Source: Dyadobacter soli
GTDB taxonomy: Bacteria > Bacteroidota > Bacteroidia > Cytophagales > Spirosomataceae
Length of the DNA: 64,000 bases
Direction of reading: 5' to 3'
Assembly (NCBI RefSeq): GCF_900101885.1
Contig: NZ_FNAN01000001.1
Span: forward strand, 248,001-312,000
Every line of letters begins with the position of its first letter. Within the stretch, counting starts at the first letter, position 1. The position numbers and the translations under genes are program-made. Below the pieces are notes generated by a model. It ran no database searches. It had not been told where the DNA came from and saw only the letters and a list, made by a program, of their open reading frames with translations. Shown here one piece after another: positions 25,179-34,769 of the stretch.

Positions 25179-28178
25179 TCAGAATGTTACGCTGAGGCCG
25201 GCTGTGAATGTCCGGGTAGTCGGGTACTTGTCGCGGTAATCGCTGCCGGGCGAGAAGCCGGTGAAAGTCACGCCTTCCGGATCGATGCCGGTGTAGCCGG
25301 TAATGGTCGCCAAGTTGAGGCCCGACACAAAAATGCGGGCGTTTTTCAAGCCTTTGATCGTGTTCGCAGGCAGGGTATAGCCGAATGTGACATTGTCGAT
25401 CTTCCAGTAATCGCCCTTTTCGATGTAGTGCGACACATATACGAGGTCGGTATTAAGTACCTTGCCGTCGATAGGATCGTAGGCGTTTTTGAGCATATTG
25501 TAAGCCTTGTTACGCGGGTTGCTGTAAAACATGCTCTGGAAGTTCAGAATGTCGAAGCCAAATGCGCCGCGCATATTCACAGCCAGGTCGAACTGCTTGT
25601 AGCGGATGTTGTTGTTCCAGCCCACAATGTGTTTTGGAATACCGTTACCATAATACTGGCGGTCTTCCGGCGTCGCATCGGCGATCGGGATCACCTCGCC
25701 GTCCTTGTTTTCGATCAGCCAGGCGCCTTTGTCGTCCACACCGACGCTTTTCCATACGAAGAAACGGCCGATCGGCTCGCCTACTTTCACGCGGTGGGTG
25801 CTCACCTGGATAGGTTCACCTGTGTAACCCGCGTCGAAGAAGTCGTTGGCCGCCTGGAACTGGTCGTTGGAGAGGGTCACGAGCTTGTTTCTGTTGGTAG
25901 AATAGGTAAATCCGGTGTTCCACTGAAAATCGCCGGTTTGGATCGGCATAATGTTCAGTAACACTTCCACGCCTTTGTTCTGCATTACCCCTGCATTGAT
26001 GAACATGCTGCCCGTCAGATAAGGCGGAACCGGCACTGGGAAATTGTAAAGCAAATCTTTCACCTTGCGGCTGTAAAAGTCGATCGATCCGTTAATGCGG
26101 TTTTTCATAAACCCGAAATCCACACCGGCATTGTATTCCTCTTTCTTCTCCCAGCGCAGGTCGGGGTTGAAGTTACGCGCCGGCACGAAGCCCGGCACCC
26201 ACTTACCGCCGATGAATGCACCCTGTCCACGGTCGAAATTATAGCTGATCTGCGACATATACGGGTTGTTCGCGATCGTACCCGTTACGCCTATACCCGC
26301 GCGGAGTTTAATATCCGAATTGGCGCCTACGCCGCCCATGAAGCGCTCCTTGCTGATGCGCCAGCCGATGGACGCCGCCGGGAATGTACCCCACTGGTTG
26401 TTCACCCCGAACCGCGAAGAACCCTCGCGGCGCACGCTCGCCATGAATAAGTACTTGTCGTTCAGGCTGTAAGTCAAGCGGCCGAAGAAACCTGCGAGCT
26501 GCCATTTGTTTTTGGTACTGCTCATGCCGGCCTGGCCACGCTGCAATGCACCGCCCGCGCCGAGGTTGTTCCAGTCGTAAGTATCGGTCGGGAAATCCCA
26601 GTTGTTGGCAGCGAATGCTTCGTAGGTCGCATCCTGCCAGCTGTACCCGCCAAGTACGGAGAAACGGTGTTTGCCGATGGTTTTGGAATAATTTCCTGTT
26701 AATTCCAAAAGATTCTCGTTGTTGGCATAGGTATTCCGGAAAGCGGTCGCATTCTGGTTGCCCAGGCGCGTACTGGTGTGGTTAAATGTGGTAGAGCCGC
26801 CTTCGAGGTTGCTGTTCTGTACATTGGAAACCAATAATTTGAAGTTCAGGTCGTCGATCGGCGCATAGTCGAGGCTGCCGGCCATCCGCATTTCCTTGAA
26901 AGAACTTTCGAAATTCGATTCGTTCAGGAGCGATACCGGGTTTTCGTAGAAATAACCATCGCGCTCTTGCCATTTGCCGTTATCGCCGATCACGCGGTCG
27001 GTAGGGTTGCGGATGATGGCCTGGCGGTAGGCGTAGCCATAAGCCGCGTCGTCATTGGCAGGTGAAACGGCGCCGTTTGAGCGCGTAATGCGGTTGATGA
27101 GCTGTAAATTGGTTTTCAGTTTGTTGTTGAACATGGAATGGTTCAAATCCGCGCGACCGGTGAAGCGGTTCTGTCCGGATCTCAAAAATATCCCTTCCCA
27201 GTTGCGGTAGTTCACGGAGCCGGTGAGGTTGGTCGTGCTGTTTCCGCCGAAGAAAGTGAGGTTATGGTTATGACTGACGGGCTTTTGCATGATCTCCGAA
27301 AGCCAGTCGGTATTGCCGCCGTAGTCGGTGTAATCGATGCCTTCCTTGATTTTCTGGCGGTAATCGTCGCCGGTAAGCAGTTCAGGACGCCGTGCGATCG
27401 TCTGGATATTGACATAATTGGAATACTCGATCGTCGACCGCGAAGTGCCCCGGTTTTTCCGTGTGGTAATCAAAATCACCCCTCCGGTAGCCCTTGTGCC
27501 ATAAATCGCCGCCGCCGAACCATCCTTCAACACATCCACCGACTCGATATCTTCTGGTGCCACGGTATTCAGTCCGCCGGGAATACCGTCGATCAGGATC
27601 AGCGGGTTAGCCGTTCCCTCAATGGAATTGATCCCCCGCAAATTGATCTGCGTATTTGAAGTAGGGGAGCCGCTGGGCGTGGTAATGCGCAAGCCGGCCA
27701 CTTTTCCCTGTACGAGCTGCGCCGCGTCGCGCACGGTTCCCTGTACGAAATCCTCGCGTTTGATACTCGCCACGGAACTGGTAATGTCGCCCTTTTTCTG
27801 CGTTCCGTACCCGATCACCACCACTTCCTGCAACTGTTTCTGGTCGGGCGCCAGCTCCACATTTACCTCGCTCTGGTTGCCCACGGCCACTTCCTGGCTC
27901 ACATAGCCGATGTAGCTCAGAATCAGCGTCGAGCCTTCCGGTACTTCCAGTTTAAATTTCCCCTCGGTATCTGTGGCTGTACCAACGGTATTTTTCCCCT
28001 TCACGATGATGGTTACGCCGGGTAGCGGATTCTTGTCCTCGGCGGACACCACTTTGCCGGAAATCTGTCGGTCGGCGGCGAGCGCCAGGGCATTTTCGGT
28101 CAGGAAACAGGCTACCGCGGCCGCGATAAGGCAAAAGCGGTGCAGTTCCCGGATCAGGCGGGATAATGGTCTTTTCAT
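25179..28178 (-). CDS. SusC/RagA-family TonB-linked outer-membrane protein
   Basis: 999 residues: signal peptide (LIAAAVACFLTENALALAA), carboxypeptidase-D-like plug extension (ISGKVVSAEDKNPLPGVTII; LILSYIGYVSQEV), the SusC signature (LQEVVVIGYGTQKKGDITSS), plug with LRGINSIEGTANPLILIDGI and SAAAIYGTRATGGVILITT, and a 22-strand barrel ending in TFTAGLSVTF. Length is typical. It imports oligomers captured by the adjacent SusD. Substrate cannot be read from the sequence; the operon partner (a ThuA/PVC dehydrogenase fusion) hints at a sugar or sugar-derived compound. Confidence 0.95.
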   Translation of the reverse strand: MKRPLSRLIRELHRFCLIAAAVACFLTENALALAADRQISGKVVSAEDKNPLPGVTIIVKGKNTVGTATDTEGKFKLEVPEGSTLILSYIGYVSQEVAVGNQSEVNVELAPDQKQLQEVVVIGYGTQKKGDITSSVASIKREDFVQGTVRDAAQLVQGKVAGLRITTPSGSPTSNTQINLRGINSIEGTANPLILIDGIPGGLNTVAPEDIESVDVLKDGSAAAIYGTRATGGVILITTRKNRGTSRSTIEYSNYVNIQTIARRPELLTGDDYRQKIKEGIDYTDYGGNTDWLSEIMQKPVSHNHNLTFFGGNSTTNLTGSVNYRNWEGIFLRSGQNRFTGRADLNHSMFNNKLKTNLQLINRITRSNGAVSPANDDAAYGYAYRQAIIRNPTDRVIGDNGKWQERDGYFYENPVSLLNESNFESSFKEMRMAGSLDYAPIDDLNFKLLVSNVQNSNLEGGSTTFNHTSTRLGNQNATAFRNTYANNENLLELTGNYSKTIGKHRFSVLGGYSWQDATYEAFAANNWDFPTDTYDWNNLGAGGALQRGQAGMSSTKNKWQLAGFFGRLTYSLNDKYLFMASVRREGSSRFGVNNQWGTFPAASIGWRISKERFMGGVGANSDIKLRAGIGVTGTIANNPYMSQISYNFDRGQGAFIGGKWVPGFVPARNFNPDLRWEKKEEYNAGVDFGFMKNRINGSIDFYSRKVKDLLYNFPVPVPPYLTGSMFINAGVMQNKGVEVLLNIMPIQTGDFQWNTGFTYSTNRNKLVTLSNDQFQAANDFFDAGYTGEPIQVSTHRVKVGEPIGRFFVWKSVGVDDKGAWLIENKDGEVIPIADATPEDRQYYGNGIPKHIVGWNNNIRYKQFDLAVNMRGAFGFDILNFQSMFYSNPRNKAYNMLKNAYDPIDGKVLNTDLVYVSHYIEKGDYWKIDNVTFGYTLPANTIKGLKNARIFVSGLNLATITGYTGIDPEGVTFTGFSPGSDYRDKYPTTRTFTAGLSVTF

Positions 28179-28216
28179 ACAATTGGAGTTAGATGGTGAA
28201 ACTTATTTGAGGGTGA

Positions 28217-31200
28217 TCATTGCACTTTCATAATACCGTTCATGATCCGCCAATGGCCGGGTACCGTGCACAGGAACGGGTAGTCGCCGGGCTTGTCGGG
28301 GGCGATGAACACCAGCGTCGCGTTGCCTTCGGGGCTCACGAGCTCCGTTGCATGCAGTACTTCGGGCATTTTGGGTACGTAGTTGAGCGCGATCGCATTC
28401 GCTTCCCGCGCCAGCAAGTCGGCCGCATTGCCTACTTTTTCCAATGTTCCGGGTTTGACGATGAGCAGGTTATGCTGCATGAAATCCGGGTTTGTAAACT
28501 GTATCGTCACTTTCTGGCCGGGTTTTACGGTGAAAGTTTTCTGGTCGAACTTCATTTCGTGTTCGATTACTTTCAGTTTGATGGTGGTGGGGGTGCCTTT
28601 GCCCTTGAGGGGTGTCGGTGCGGCCAGGCCTTGAAAGGCCTGGTTAGGGAAGGCCTGGTTATAGGAGGCCTGGTTAGGGGAGGCCTGGTTGGGGGAGGCC
28701 TGGTTGAGGTGCAGGGTGCTTTTGATGTCTAGCCAGCCTTTTAGCCTTGCATTGTCGGCGTATTCGCCTACCTGGTTGCCGTCGCGGAGGTCGCGGCCGA
28801 GGCGGATGTCGTCGGGCGTGAACGGCTGGTGGAAAAGGCCTGCGGCATTGCCGGTTACCGGCGTCTCGTCCTCGATCGCAAGCGTCATTTTGCCGCCGTC
28901 CGAAAGGGTGGCGTAGGCATTGAAGCGTTCGTCGGGGAGTTTTTTGGTGGATGTGATTTGATAAGATTTACCTTCCTGCCGCACCAGCCAATGCAATTTA
29001 CCGTCCTGCATATACAGGCTGTACCCGTTTTGCCGGTTGCCCTGCGATACCACCACGCCTGAGAGCTCTTCTTGTGCTTTGGTAATAATGGCTTTGATTT
29101 TCAATTCTTTATGTGAAATGACCGGTGGGTAAATCGGCGGCGACCAGAGATTGAGCATATAAGTCTCCTCGATCAGTCCACGCTCGATACGTGCCGTCAA
29201 TGTCGAGTCTTTCAGCTTGGCCGCCGCTGCTTTAAAACCGCTTTCATGTTTAATAACCCCTGAAAAAATAGCCTGCGCGAGGTACTCGTCGGCCGCATTC
29301 TGCGAATCCTGACCGGCCAGGTAAAGCATTCGCCCGATTTCTTCGGATGCGGGTAAATCAGTCAATGCGTGGACGGTCGCCAGCCTTACTTTCAAATCCG
29401 GGTCATGCAACGAGTTGGTCCATTTCAATGCGGAAAGTGTCTTATCATTGCGTGGGAGCAGTTTTACGGCTGTCTTACGCACGCCCGCGGCCGGGTGGCG
29501 CATAGCACGTACGAGGGTATGATAAGCTTCTTCGTTCGGGCCGGTGAATGCATTCAGGCCATCCAGCGTCCATAATGCATGCACTGCGGGGCTGTTCAAG
29601 CCGATTTCATCCACCGACTGGTCATTCACTATTTTAATCAGTTCGGGAATGACAGAAGTGTTCTTGGATTCTACGATCAGCCGCTGCGCCGTGGTGCGCC
29701 AGAACATATTGTCGTTTTTCAAACCTGCTACCAAGCTCGCCGCGTCGTTTTTGTCGAGTTTCGGATAGGGCGCTTGCTTCGCATTCTTCCAAACGACCCT
29801 GTATATACGTCCGTGCTGGTTGTCGCGCAATGGGTTGATGTACGCATTGCCCTTTCCATTCTCAAATCCGCGCGGGGTGGGGTTGTGCTGGATGATGAAA
29901 CTGTACCAATCTGCCACCCACACGGCCCCGTCCGGGCCCACCTCCGCATGTACGGGCGAGAACCATTCGTCGGCGCTCGCGAGCAGGTTGAAACCGTTTT
30001 TTTCTTTGAAGCCGGCACCTTTTGGTTTCAGTAATGCCTGGTAGAGCAGTCGGCCGGTAGGTTCGCAGACGAACGCCGTTGCATTCCAATATGATTTCGG
30101 GAAGTTGCGGGCCGTGTAAAGGTTATGCCCGGCGGCAGCCGTAAATCCGCCATGAAAATCCACCTGGCGCAATGCGGGTGTGAGGTAATTCATTTCGTAA
30201 TGCGAATCGAGTTTATAAACGGTATTGCCCGACCCGTCCGCTACGGAGCGCTTCACGTATTCAAGCGGCATGGCGAAATGCCCGCTGTAATTCCCGTTCG
30301 CTGTTGAGATAAACACTTCAAAATCCTCGGAAAAGCCCAGTCCCCAGGTGTTATTCGAGGTCCGTCCGATGTATTCCAAATTTTTCCCATCATGATCAAA
30401 CCGGTAAATACCCTGACTGAAATTCAGCTGCTTACCTGAATTCGTTCCCCGGAAACCGGCATAGCCCAGCACGCCCCAGATCTTATTATCCAACCCATAT
30501 TTCAAATTCGACGGCCCGGCGTGGGTATCGCTTTTGCCCCAGCCTGAAATGATATTCTCTCGGACATCGGCCTTGTCATCGCCGTTGGTATCCTTCAAAA
30601 AGACGAAATGCGGGGCCTGCGCTACGATAATGCCACCATTTGCAAATACAATACTGGTCGGAATGTTCAGGTTATCGGCGAAAACGGTAAACTTATCGGC
30701 CTTACCGTCGCCGTCGGTGTCTTCACATATTTTAATACGGTCTTTTCCGATGCCGTCCTGGTCGCGGACCTCGTTGGGATAGTCCTGTGTTTCAGCTACA
30801 AATAGCCGTCCGCGCTCATCCCAGGCCATGGCAATGGGTTTCACAATGTCCGGCTCGGAGGCGAAGAGTTTCAGCTCGAAATCGACCGGTACCTGCGTCA
30901 GTTTCTGCGATTCGGCGGGAGATAGCGGCTGCTGGAATTTCGGTGCCGGGTCGCGCTTTTCGTAGTTCGGCACATTGGCGTCGGTGTAAGCCGGTTTGGT
31001 CAAATTGAATTTCTTCAAACGCTCCTTAGCGTCGTCGCTGACGGCCCACATAATGCCGTTGGCTACCAGTTCCTGAAATGCGGGTTGTTTCCACGTGCGC
31101 TCGTCGTGGCCGTAAGCGGTGTAAAACACGCGGCCTTTGCCTTGCGTGCGCACCCACGTCCACGGCTCGTGATGGTCGCCCTCGACGCGCTCCTGCAACA

Positions 31201-31759
31201 CGACGATGTCCGGGTTCAGCTTCGAATGCACATAAGTTTCATCCCAGGTTTCGAAAGTTTTCCAGCCCTGCATCACCGGATGATCAGCCTTCACGACCGG
31301 TGCCGTGAATGTCCCGTACTTATGCGAACTGAACTGCCCGCCCACGGCTTTGATGTACCAATCCGAATTCTGAAAGCAAAACGAGGCCGCGTGAAGCGGA
31401 ATCAGCGCATGACCACTTTCCACAAAGGTTTTCAATGCATGCTCCTGCGCCGGGGTAATGGTGTTATGGTTGGCATAAATCACCACACCGTCGTAATGCG
31501 CGAGGTTTTCGGTATTCAATGCGTTTGGGTCGGAGGTATAGGTGAGGTTAATGCCCTTCTGGAACAGCGGCAGCGAGAGCATCGGGAAGTACTTTTCCGA
31601 GAAATGGTGGCGGCTGTCGTGGCCGAGGAAAAGCAGCTCGATCCGGCGGGCGTCGCTCTTAGTTTGGGTCGAAGTAGCTGACAGCTGTGCCGGTCGTTGC
31701 TTCTGAGCGCAGCCATGCATCAGTAGGATTGTGAAAATCAGTAGTAATGCTTTTTTCAT
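28217..31759 (-). CDS. ThuA / PVC-type dehydrogenase / HEAT / cupredoxin fusion lipoprotein
   Basis: 1,180 residues from the ATG at 31759, which gives a lipoprotein signal ending LLMHGC. Domains in order: ThuA-like (about 35-245; HYDGVVIYANHN, SGHALIPLHAASF, DHPVMQGWKTFETWDETYVH); PVC-type membrane-bound dehydrogenase propeller (about 280-660; MAWDERGRLFVAETQDYPNE, DTDGDGKADKFTVFADNL, GPDGAVWVADWYSFI); HEAT-like helices; a lectin-like beta region (ELSGVVVSQGNRQNGYSLYM); a repeat linker of NQASP units (about 1018-1042); and a C-terminal blue-copper cupredoxin with ligands His1096, Cys1164, His1169 and Met1173. No CxxCH haem motif is present although relatives usually end in cytochrome c. It is the first gene of an operon with SusC 38 bp behind it. 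Likely a surface or periplasmic sugar oxidase passing electrons to copper. Confidence 0.88.
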   Translation of the reverse strand: MKKALLLIFTILLMHGCAQKQRPAQLSATSTQTKSDARRIELLFLGHDSRHHFSEKYFPMLSLPLFQKGINLTYTSDPNALNTENLAHYDGVVIYANHNTITPAQEHALKTFVESGHALIPLHAASFCFQNSDWYIKAVGGQFSSHKYGTFTAPVVKADHPVMQGWKTFETWDETYVHSKLNPDIVVLQERVEGDHHEPWTWVRTQGKGRVFYTAYGHDERTWKQPAFQELVANGIMWAVSDDAKERLKKFNLTKPAYTDANVPNYEKRDPAPKFQQPLSPAESQKLTQVPVDFELKLFASEPDIVKPIAMAWDERGRLFVAETQDYPNEVRDQDGIGKDRIKICEDTDGDGKADKFTVFADNLNIPTSIVFANGGIIVAQAPHFVFLKDTNGDDKADVRENIISGWGKSDTHAGPSNLKYGLDNKIWGVLGYAGFRGTNSGKQLNFSQGIYRFDHDGKNLEYIGRTSNNTWGLGFSEDFEVFISTANGNYSGHFAMPLEYVKRSVADGSGNTVYKLDSHYEMNYLTPALRQVDFHGGFTAAAGHNLYTARNFPKSYWNATAFVCEPTGRLLYQALLKPKGAGFKEKNGFNLLASADEWFSPVHAEVGPDGAVWVADWYSFIIQHNPTPRGFENGKGNAYINPLRDNQHGRIYRVVWKNAKQAPYPKLDKNDAASLVAGLKNDNMFWRTTAQRLIVESKNTSVIPELIKIVNDQSVDEIGLNSPAVHALWTLDGLNAFTGPNEEAYHTLVRAMRHPAAGVRKTAVKLLPRNDKTLSALKWTNSLHDPDLKVRLATVHALTDLPASEEIGRMLYLAGQDSQNAADEYLAQAIFSGVIKHESGFKAAAAKLKDSTLTARIERGLIEETYMLNLWSPPIYPPVISHKELKIKAIITKAQEELSGVVVSQGNRQNGYSLYMQDGKLHWLVRQEGKSYQITSTKKLPDERFNAYATLSDGGKMTLAIEDETPVTGNAAGLFHQPFTPDDIRLGRDLRDGNQVGEYADNARLKGWLDIKSTLHLNQASPNQASPNQASYNQAFPNQAFQGLAAPTPLKGKGTPTTIKLKVIEHEMKFDQKTFTVKPGQKVTIQFTNPDFMQHNLLIVKPGTLEKVGNAADLLAREANAIALNYVPKMPEVLHATELVSPEGNATLVFIAPDKPGDYPFLCTVPGHWRIMNGIMKVQ
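28637..28711. repeat. 15-bp in-frame minisatellite
   Basis: Five GGCCTGGTT cores at exact 15-bp spacing (28637, 28652, 28667, 28682, 28697). They encode NQASP/NQASY/NQAFP units in the linker before the cupredoxin domain. Repeat number can change without breaking the frame. Confidence 0.9.
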
Positions 31760-31885
31760 GGTATCTGGGTTAGCGTAGCATTGAGTGCCCTTTTCGAGCT
31801 GAATTTTCAGTGTTTTTAAAAAAATATTGACATAGCAATTCCTGTCAAGCAAAATTTTGCTCACTGCACTATTCTTAGTCCCTTT

Positions 31886-31990
31886 GATCTTTTTTGATCT
31901 GTTGATCTTTTCTGATCTGTTGATCTTTTCTGATCTGTTGATCTTGATCTTTCTGATCTTTTGATCTTGATCTTTTTGATCTTTTGATCT
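31886..31990. repeat. GATC-rich array (TGATCTTTTCTGATCTGT)
   Basis: Thirteen GATC sites in 105 bp, partly as perfect 18-bp units, partly as shorter GATCTT words. It lies upstream of the dehydrogenase fusion gene in a 357-bp gap (31760-32116) that otherwise holds only the hairpin and CTCTAA array below. No gene is seen there. Confidence 0.8.
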
Positions 31991-31994
31991 AAAT

Positions 31995-32014
31995 CCCCGG
32001 TCTAAAGACCGGGG
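31995..32014. repeat. Perfect 8-bp palindrome CCCCGGTC-TAAA-GACCGGGG
   Basis: A 20-bp hairpin with a TAAA loop in the gap between the S9 peptidase gene and the dehydrogenase fusion gene, both on the minus strand. It is not followed by a T run in either direction, so a terminator role for the upstream peptidase gene is possible but weak. Confidence 0.55.
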
Positions 32015-32040
32015 CAGAGGATTTACTGAATATTAAGATT

Positions 32041-32116
32041 TTAAACTCTGAACTCTGAACTCTAATCTCTAATCTCTAATCTCCAAACTCCAAACTCTAA
32101 TCTCTAAACTCTAAAA
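32041..32116. repeat. AACTCT(A/G) heptamer/octamer array
   Basis: About ten words of the type AACTCTGA, AATCTCTA and AACTCCAA follow one another up to the stop codon of the S9 peptidase gene. No open frame. Confidence 0.75.
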
Positions 32117-34447
32117 CTACCTCCCCAGCGCCGCCTGCTGTACCGCAGCCACTTTGTTTCTTTTCGGAGGATTTACACCTAGTAATTTCTGTACAAAAAA
32201 GTCCCTCTTCTTGCGGCGCCCGTACAAGCCGCCGTCGCTGTGGCCCATGCCGGGGATCACCAGCAGGTCGAACTCCTTGTTGGCCTTGATCAATGCGTCG
32301 GCAACGCGGTAGGTGCTTTCGGGCGGTACGTTGGTATCCACTTCGCCGACGATCAGGAGCAAATCGCCCTGCAATTTGGCGGCGTTGGTCACGTTCGATT
32401 GCTCGTCGTAATGCTTGCCTACCGGGTAGCCCATCCATTGCTCGTTCCACCATTGCTTATCGACGCGGTTGTCGTGGCAGCCGCATGCCGAAACCGCCGC
32501 ATCGTAAAAGCCCGGGTGGAAGAGCAATGCCCCCAGCGAGTTCTGCCCGCCGGCGGAGGTCCCGTACACGCCTACGCGCGTCGAATCCACCTGGGGATAT
32601 TTTTCAGCCAATGCCTTCATCCAAGCAATGCGGTCGGGGAAACCGGCGTCGGCCAGGTTCTGCCAGCACACGTCGTGGAATGCCTTGGAGCGGTTGTAGG
32701 TGCCCATGCCATCCATTTGCACTACTATAAAACCCAGCTCGGCCATGCTTTGCATTTCGCCGTAATGCCTGAATGCCTTCTGTACAAACGAATCCTGCGG
32801 ACCGGCGTAAATATTTTCGATGATCGGGTATTTCTTTTTTGGGTCGAAGTGGCTCGGGCGGTACACGATGCCCCAGATGTCGGTTTGGCCGTCGCGGCCT
32901 TTGGCTTTGAAAATTTCGGGTAATTTGAAACCTAATGCGAGGTATTGTGAAATGTCGGCTGTTTCCAGCTTCATTAAGAGCGAGGCGTCGGCGGTTTTGC
33001 GGAGTTCCGAAACCGGCGCGCTGGTCATGGTGGAGTAGGTATCGATGTAGTACGTGCGGTCGGGCGAAAATGTGAGCTGGTGCGTCGCTTTGGCATGGTC
33101 GGTCAGTTTTACCAGGCCGGTCCCGTCGAACTTAATGCGGTAATAATGAATGTGATAGGGGTCTTCATTCGCATTCATACCGCTGGCTTTAAACCACACT
33201 TCACGTTTCTGGGTATCGATGCTGTCGATGTCGCGCACCACCCATTCGCCTTTGGTAACCTGGTTTTTGATCTGGCCGGTTTGCTCGTCGACCAGGTAAA
33301 TATGCCGCCAGCCGTCTTTTTCCGATACCCAGATAATTTCATGATTTTCAGGCAGGTAATGCGTGTAAATCATGTTCTGGTAAATGAATGTATCGGTCTT
33401 TTCGTCGATAATGTGCTTCGTGGCGCCGCTGGTCGCGTCCACTTCGATTACCCTGAAACGCTGATGGCCGCGGTCTACTTTCTCGTAAGTGAAATGCGTG
33501 GCATCGCCCGCGCGCCAGCGGATCACGGGCGCATTGAAGAAGTCGATCACCTCCGACTGTACTTTTACCGATTTTCCGCTCTGCACATCGATCACGTGCA
33601 TTTCATAACTCGTAAATTCATCGCCCGGCTGCGCGTAACCGCGTGTTTTCACCTCGCCGCGGGTCGTGTTGGGCAACGAGGAGAAGATAATGCTCACCTG
33701 CCGTTCCTCACGCCGATCGATCCGGTAGCACACCAGGTAGCGCCCATCGGGCGACCAGCTCAACTCGCCGTAGGGTAGCAGCGGGTTGCCGTCGTAAGTG
33801 AGCTGCTTACCGGTTTTATCTTCTTTTTTACCCAGATAAATATTGCCGTTACGTACAAATGCCTTGGTTTGCTTATCCGGCGAAATGCTGTCGGCACGGA
33901 AACGGCCCCAGCGGCTGAGCTGCTTCGTCCAGCCGGTTTCTTTGGCTTTCGGTAAATTCGGTTTATCGATTTTCTCTGCCGTACCGGCTTCGGTATCGTA
34001 CGAAAACCATTTCCCTTTGCTTTGCAGGATAATGCTGTGTTTTTCAGGTTCAAAATGAATATCGGTGATCCAAAGCCTTGCGGCCGAGAATGTCGAATCG
34101 TAAGCTTTGGAAAGTGCGGAGGCCACTTTCGCCTGGTCGAATGCAGGCGTCCGTTTGTTTTCACCGGGTTTTACTACCAGATATTCAGTCAAACTATCCT
34201 TTAATACATTTCTATACCAGAAAGATAGCCCGTCGGCCAGCCAGTTCGGTTGCACCTGCGCTTTCAGTACGCTTCCTTTGGTGAGCGAATCCATTAAAGC
34301 CATCCGCTTATACGAAGCCGAAAGTTCGGTCGGATTGGGCTGGTAAGCGGGAAGCGATTTCTGCGCCATGAGCGGCATAGTCAGGCATAATGCGCTGACA
34401 GTGTGCAGGTAAAACTTTTTGAACAGGCTTGGGTTAGGGATCTTCAT
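32117..34447 (-). CDS. S9-family (DPP-IV-like) prolyl oligopeptidase
   Basis: 776 residues with a signal peptide (HTVSALCLTMPLMAQ). N-terminal beta-propeller of the DPPIV_N type (about 90-500; WSPDGRYLVCYRIDRREERQ, EIIWVSEKDGWRHIYLVDE). Alpha/beta-hydrolase domain from ~540 with catalytic Ser631 in GVYGTSAGGQNS, Asp704 in VGEVDTNVP and His736 in GMGHSDGG. A periplasmic exopeptidase that removes dipeptides, often X-Pro, from peptide N-termini. It is transcribed toward the dehydrogenase-SusCD operon but separated from it by the 357-bp repeat-filled gap, so it is probably its own unit. Confidence 0.93.
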   Translation of the reverse strand: MKIPNPSLFKKFYLHTVSALCLTMPLMAQKSLPAYQPNPTELSASYKRMALMDSLTKGSVLKAQVQPNWLADGLSFWYRNVLKDSLTEYLVVKPGENKRTPAFDQAKVASALSKAYDSTFSAARLWITDIHFEPEKHSIILQSKGKWFSYDTEAGTAEKIDKPNLPKAKETGWTKQLSRWGRFRADSISPDKQTKAFVRNGNIYLGKKEDKTGKQLTYDGNPLLPYGELSWSPDGRYLVCYRIDRREERQVSIIFSSLPNTTRGEVKTRGYAQPGDEFTSYEMHVIDVQSGKSVKVQSEVIDFFNAPVIRWRAGDATHFTYEKVDRGHQRFRVIEVDATSGATKHIIDEKTDTFIYQNMIYTHYLPENHEIIWVSEKDGWRHIYLVDEQTGQIKNQVTKGEWVVRDIDSIDTQKREVWFKASGMNANEDPYHIHYYRIKFDGTGLVKLTDHAKATHQLTFSPDRTYYIDTYSTMTSAPVSELRKTADASLLMKLETADISQYLALGFKLPEIFKAKGRDGQTDIWGIVYRPSHFDPKKKYPIIENIYAGPQDSFVQKAFRHYGEMQSMAELGFIVVQMDGMGTYNRSKAFHDVCWQNLADAGFPDRIAWMKALAEKYPQVDSTRVGVYGTSAGGQNSLGALLFHPGFYDAAVSACGCHDNRVDKQWWNEQWMGYPVGKHYDEQSNVTNAAKLQGDLLLIVGEVDTNVPPESTYRVADALIKANKEFDLLVIPGMGHSDGGLYGRRKKRDFFVQKLLGVNPPKRNKVAAVQQAALGR

Positions 34448-34769
34448 AGCGTCTTCGATGAATGTAAAGGCAATAAAATCCTGGCTGGCTGGTGTACAGG
34501 CAGTTGGGGTAATGTGCCTTTCGGCCAGTCGGTTTAGAAAATTATCTATTTGTAAAATTAGCAGGTCGGAAAACCAAAAACTTGATGTGAATTAGCGTCT
34601 TTTTTACCGATATTAACTTATTTATCCCCGAAATTCCGCAAATCTGTGAATTTGGGTGATTTTATTTGGTTAATCTTTAAAAATAACGAATAATGGCTGG
34701 TTTGACGTCTGGGGCATGATTTGGCCGTCAAGGCGCACCGGATTAATATTGCAGCGTAAAAATTGGAAT
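34448..34769. other. 322-bp gap without a gene
   Basis: AT-richer sequence between the divergent S9 peptidase and small membrane protein genes. No open frame with family features, no convincing terminator and no exact TAnnTTTG with a partner TTTG. It presumably carries both promoters. Confidence 0.6.

Noticed and set aside
31886..31990. Replication origin or Dam-methylation cluster (13 GATC sites)
   Set aside because: No DnaA-box pattern, no dnaA or other replication gene nearby, and the GATC sites follow from the repeated word. Kept only as a repeat.
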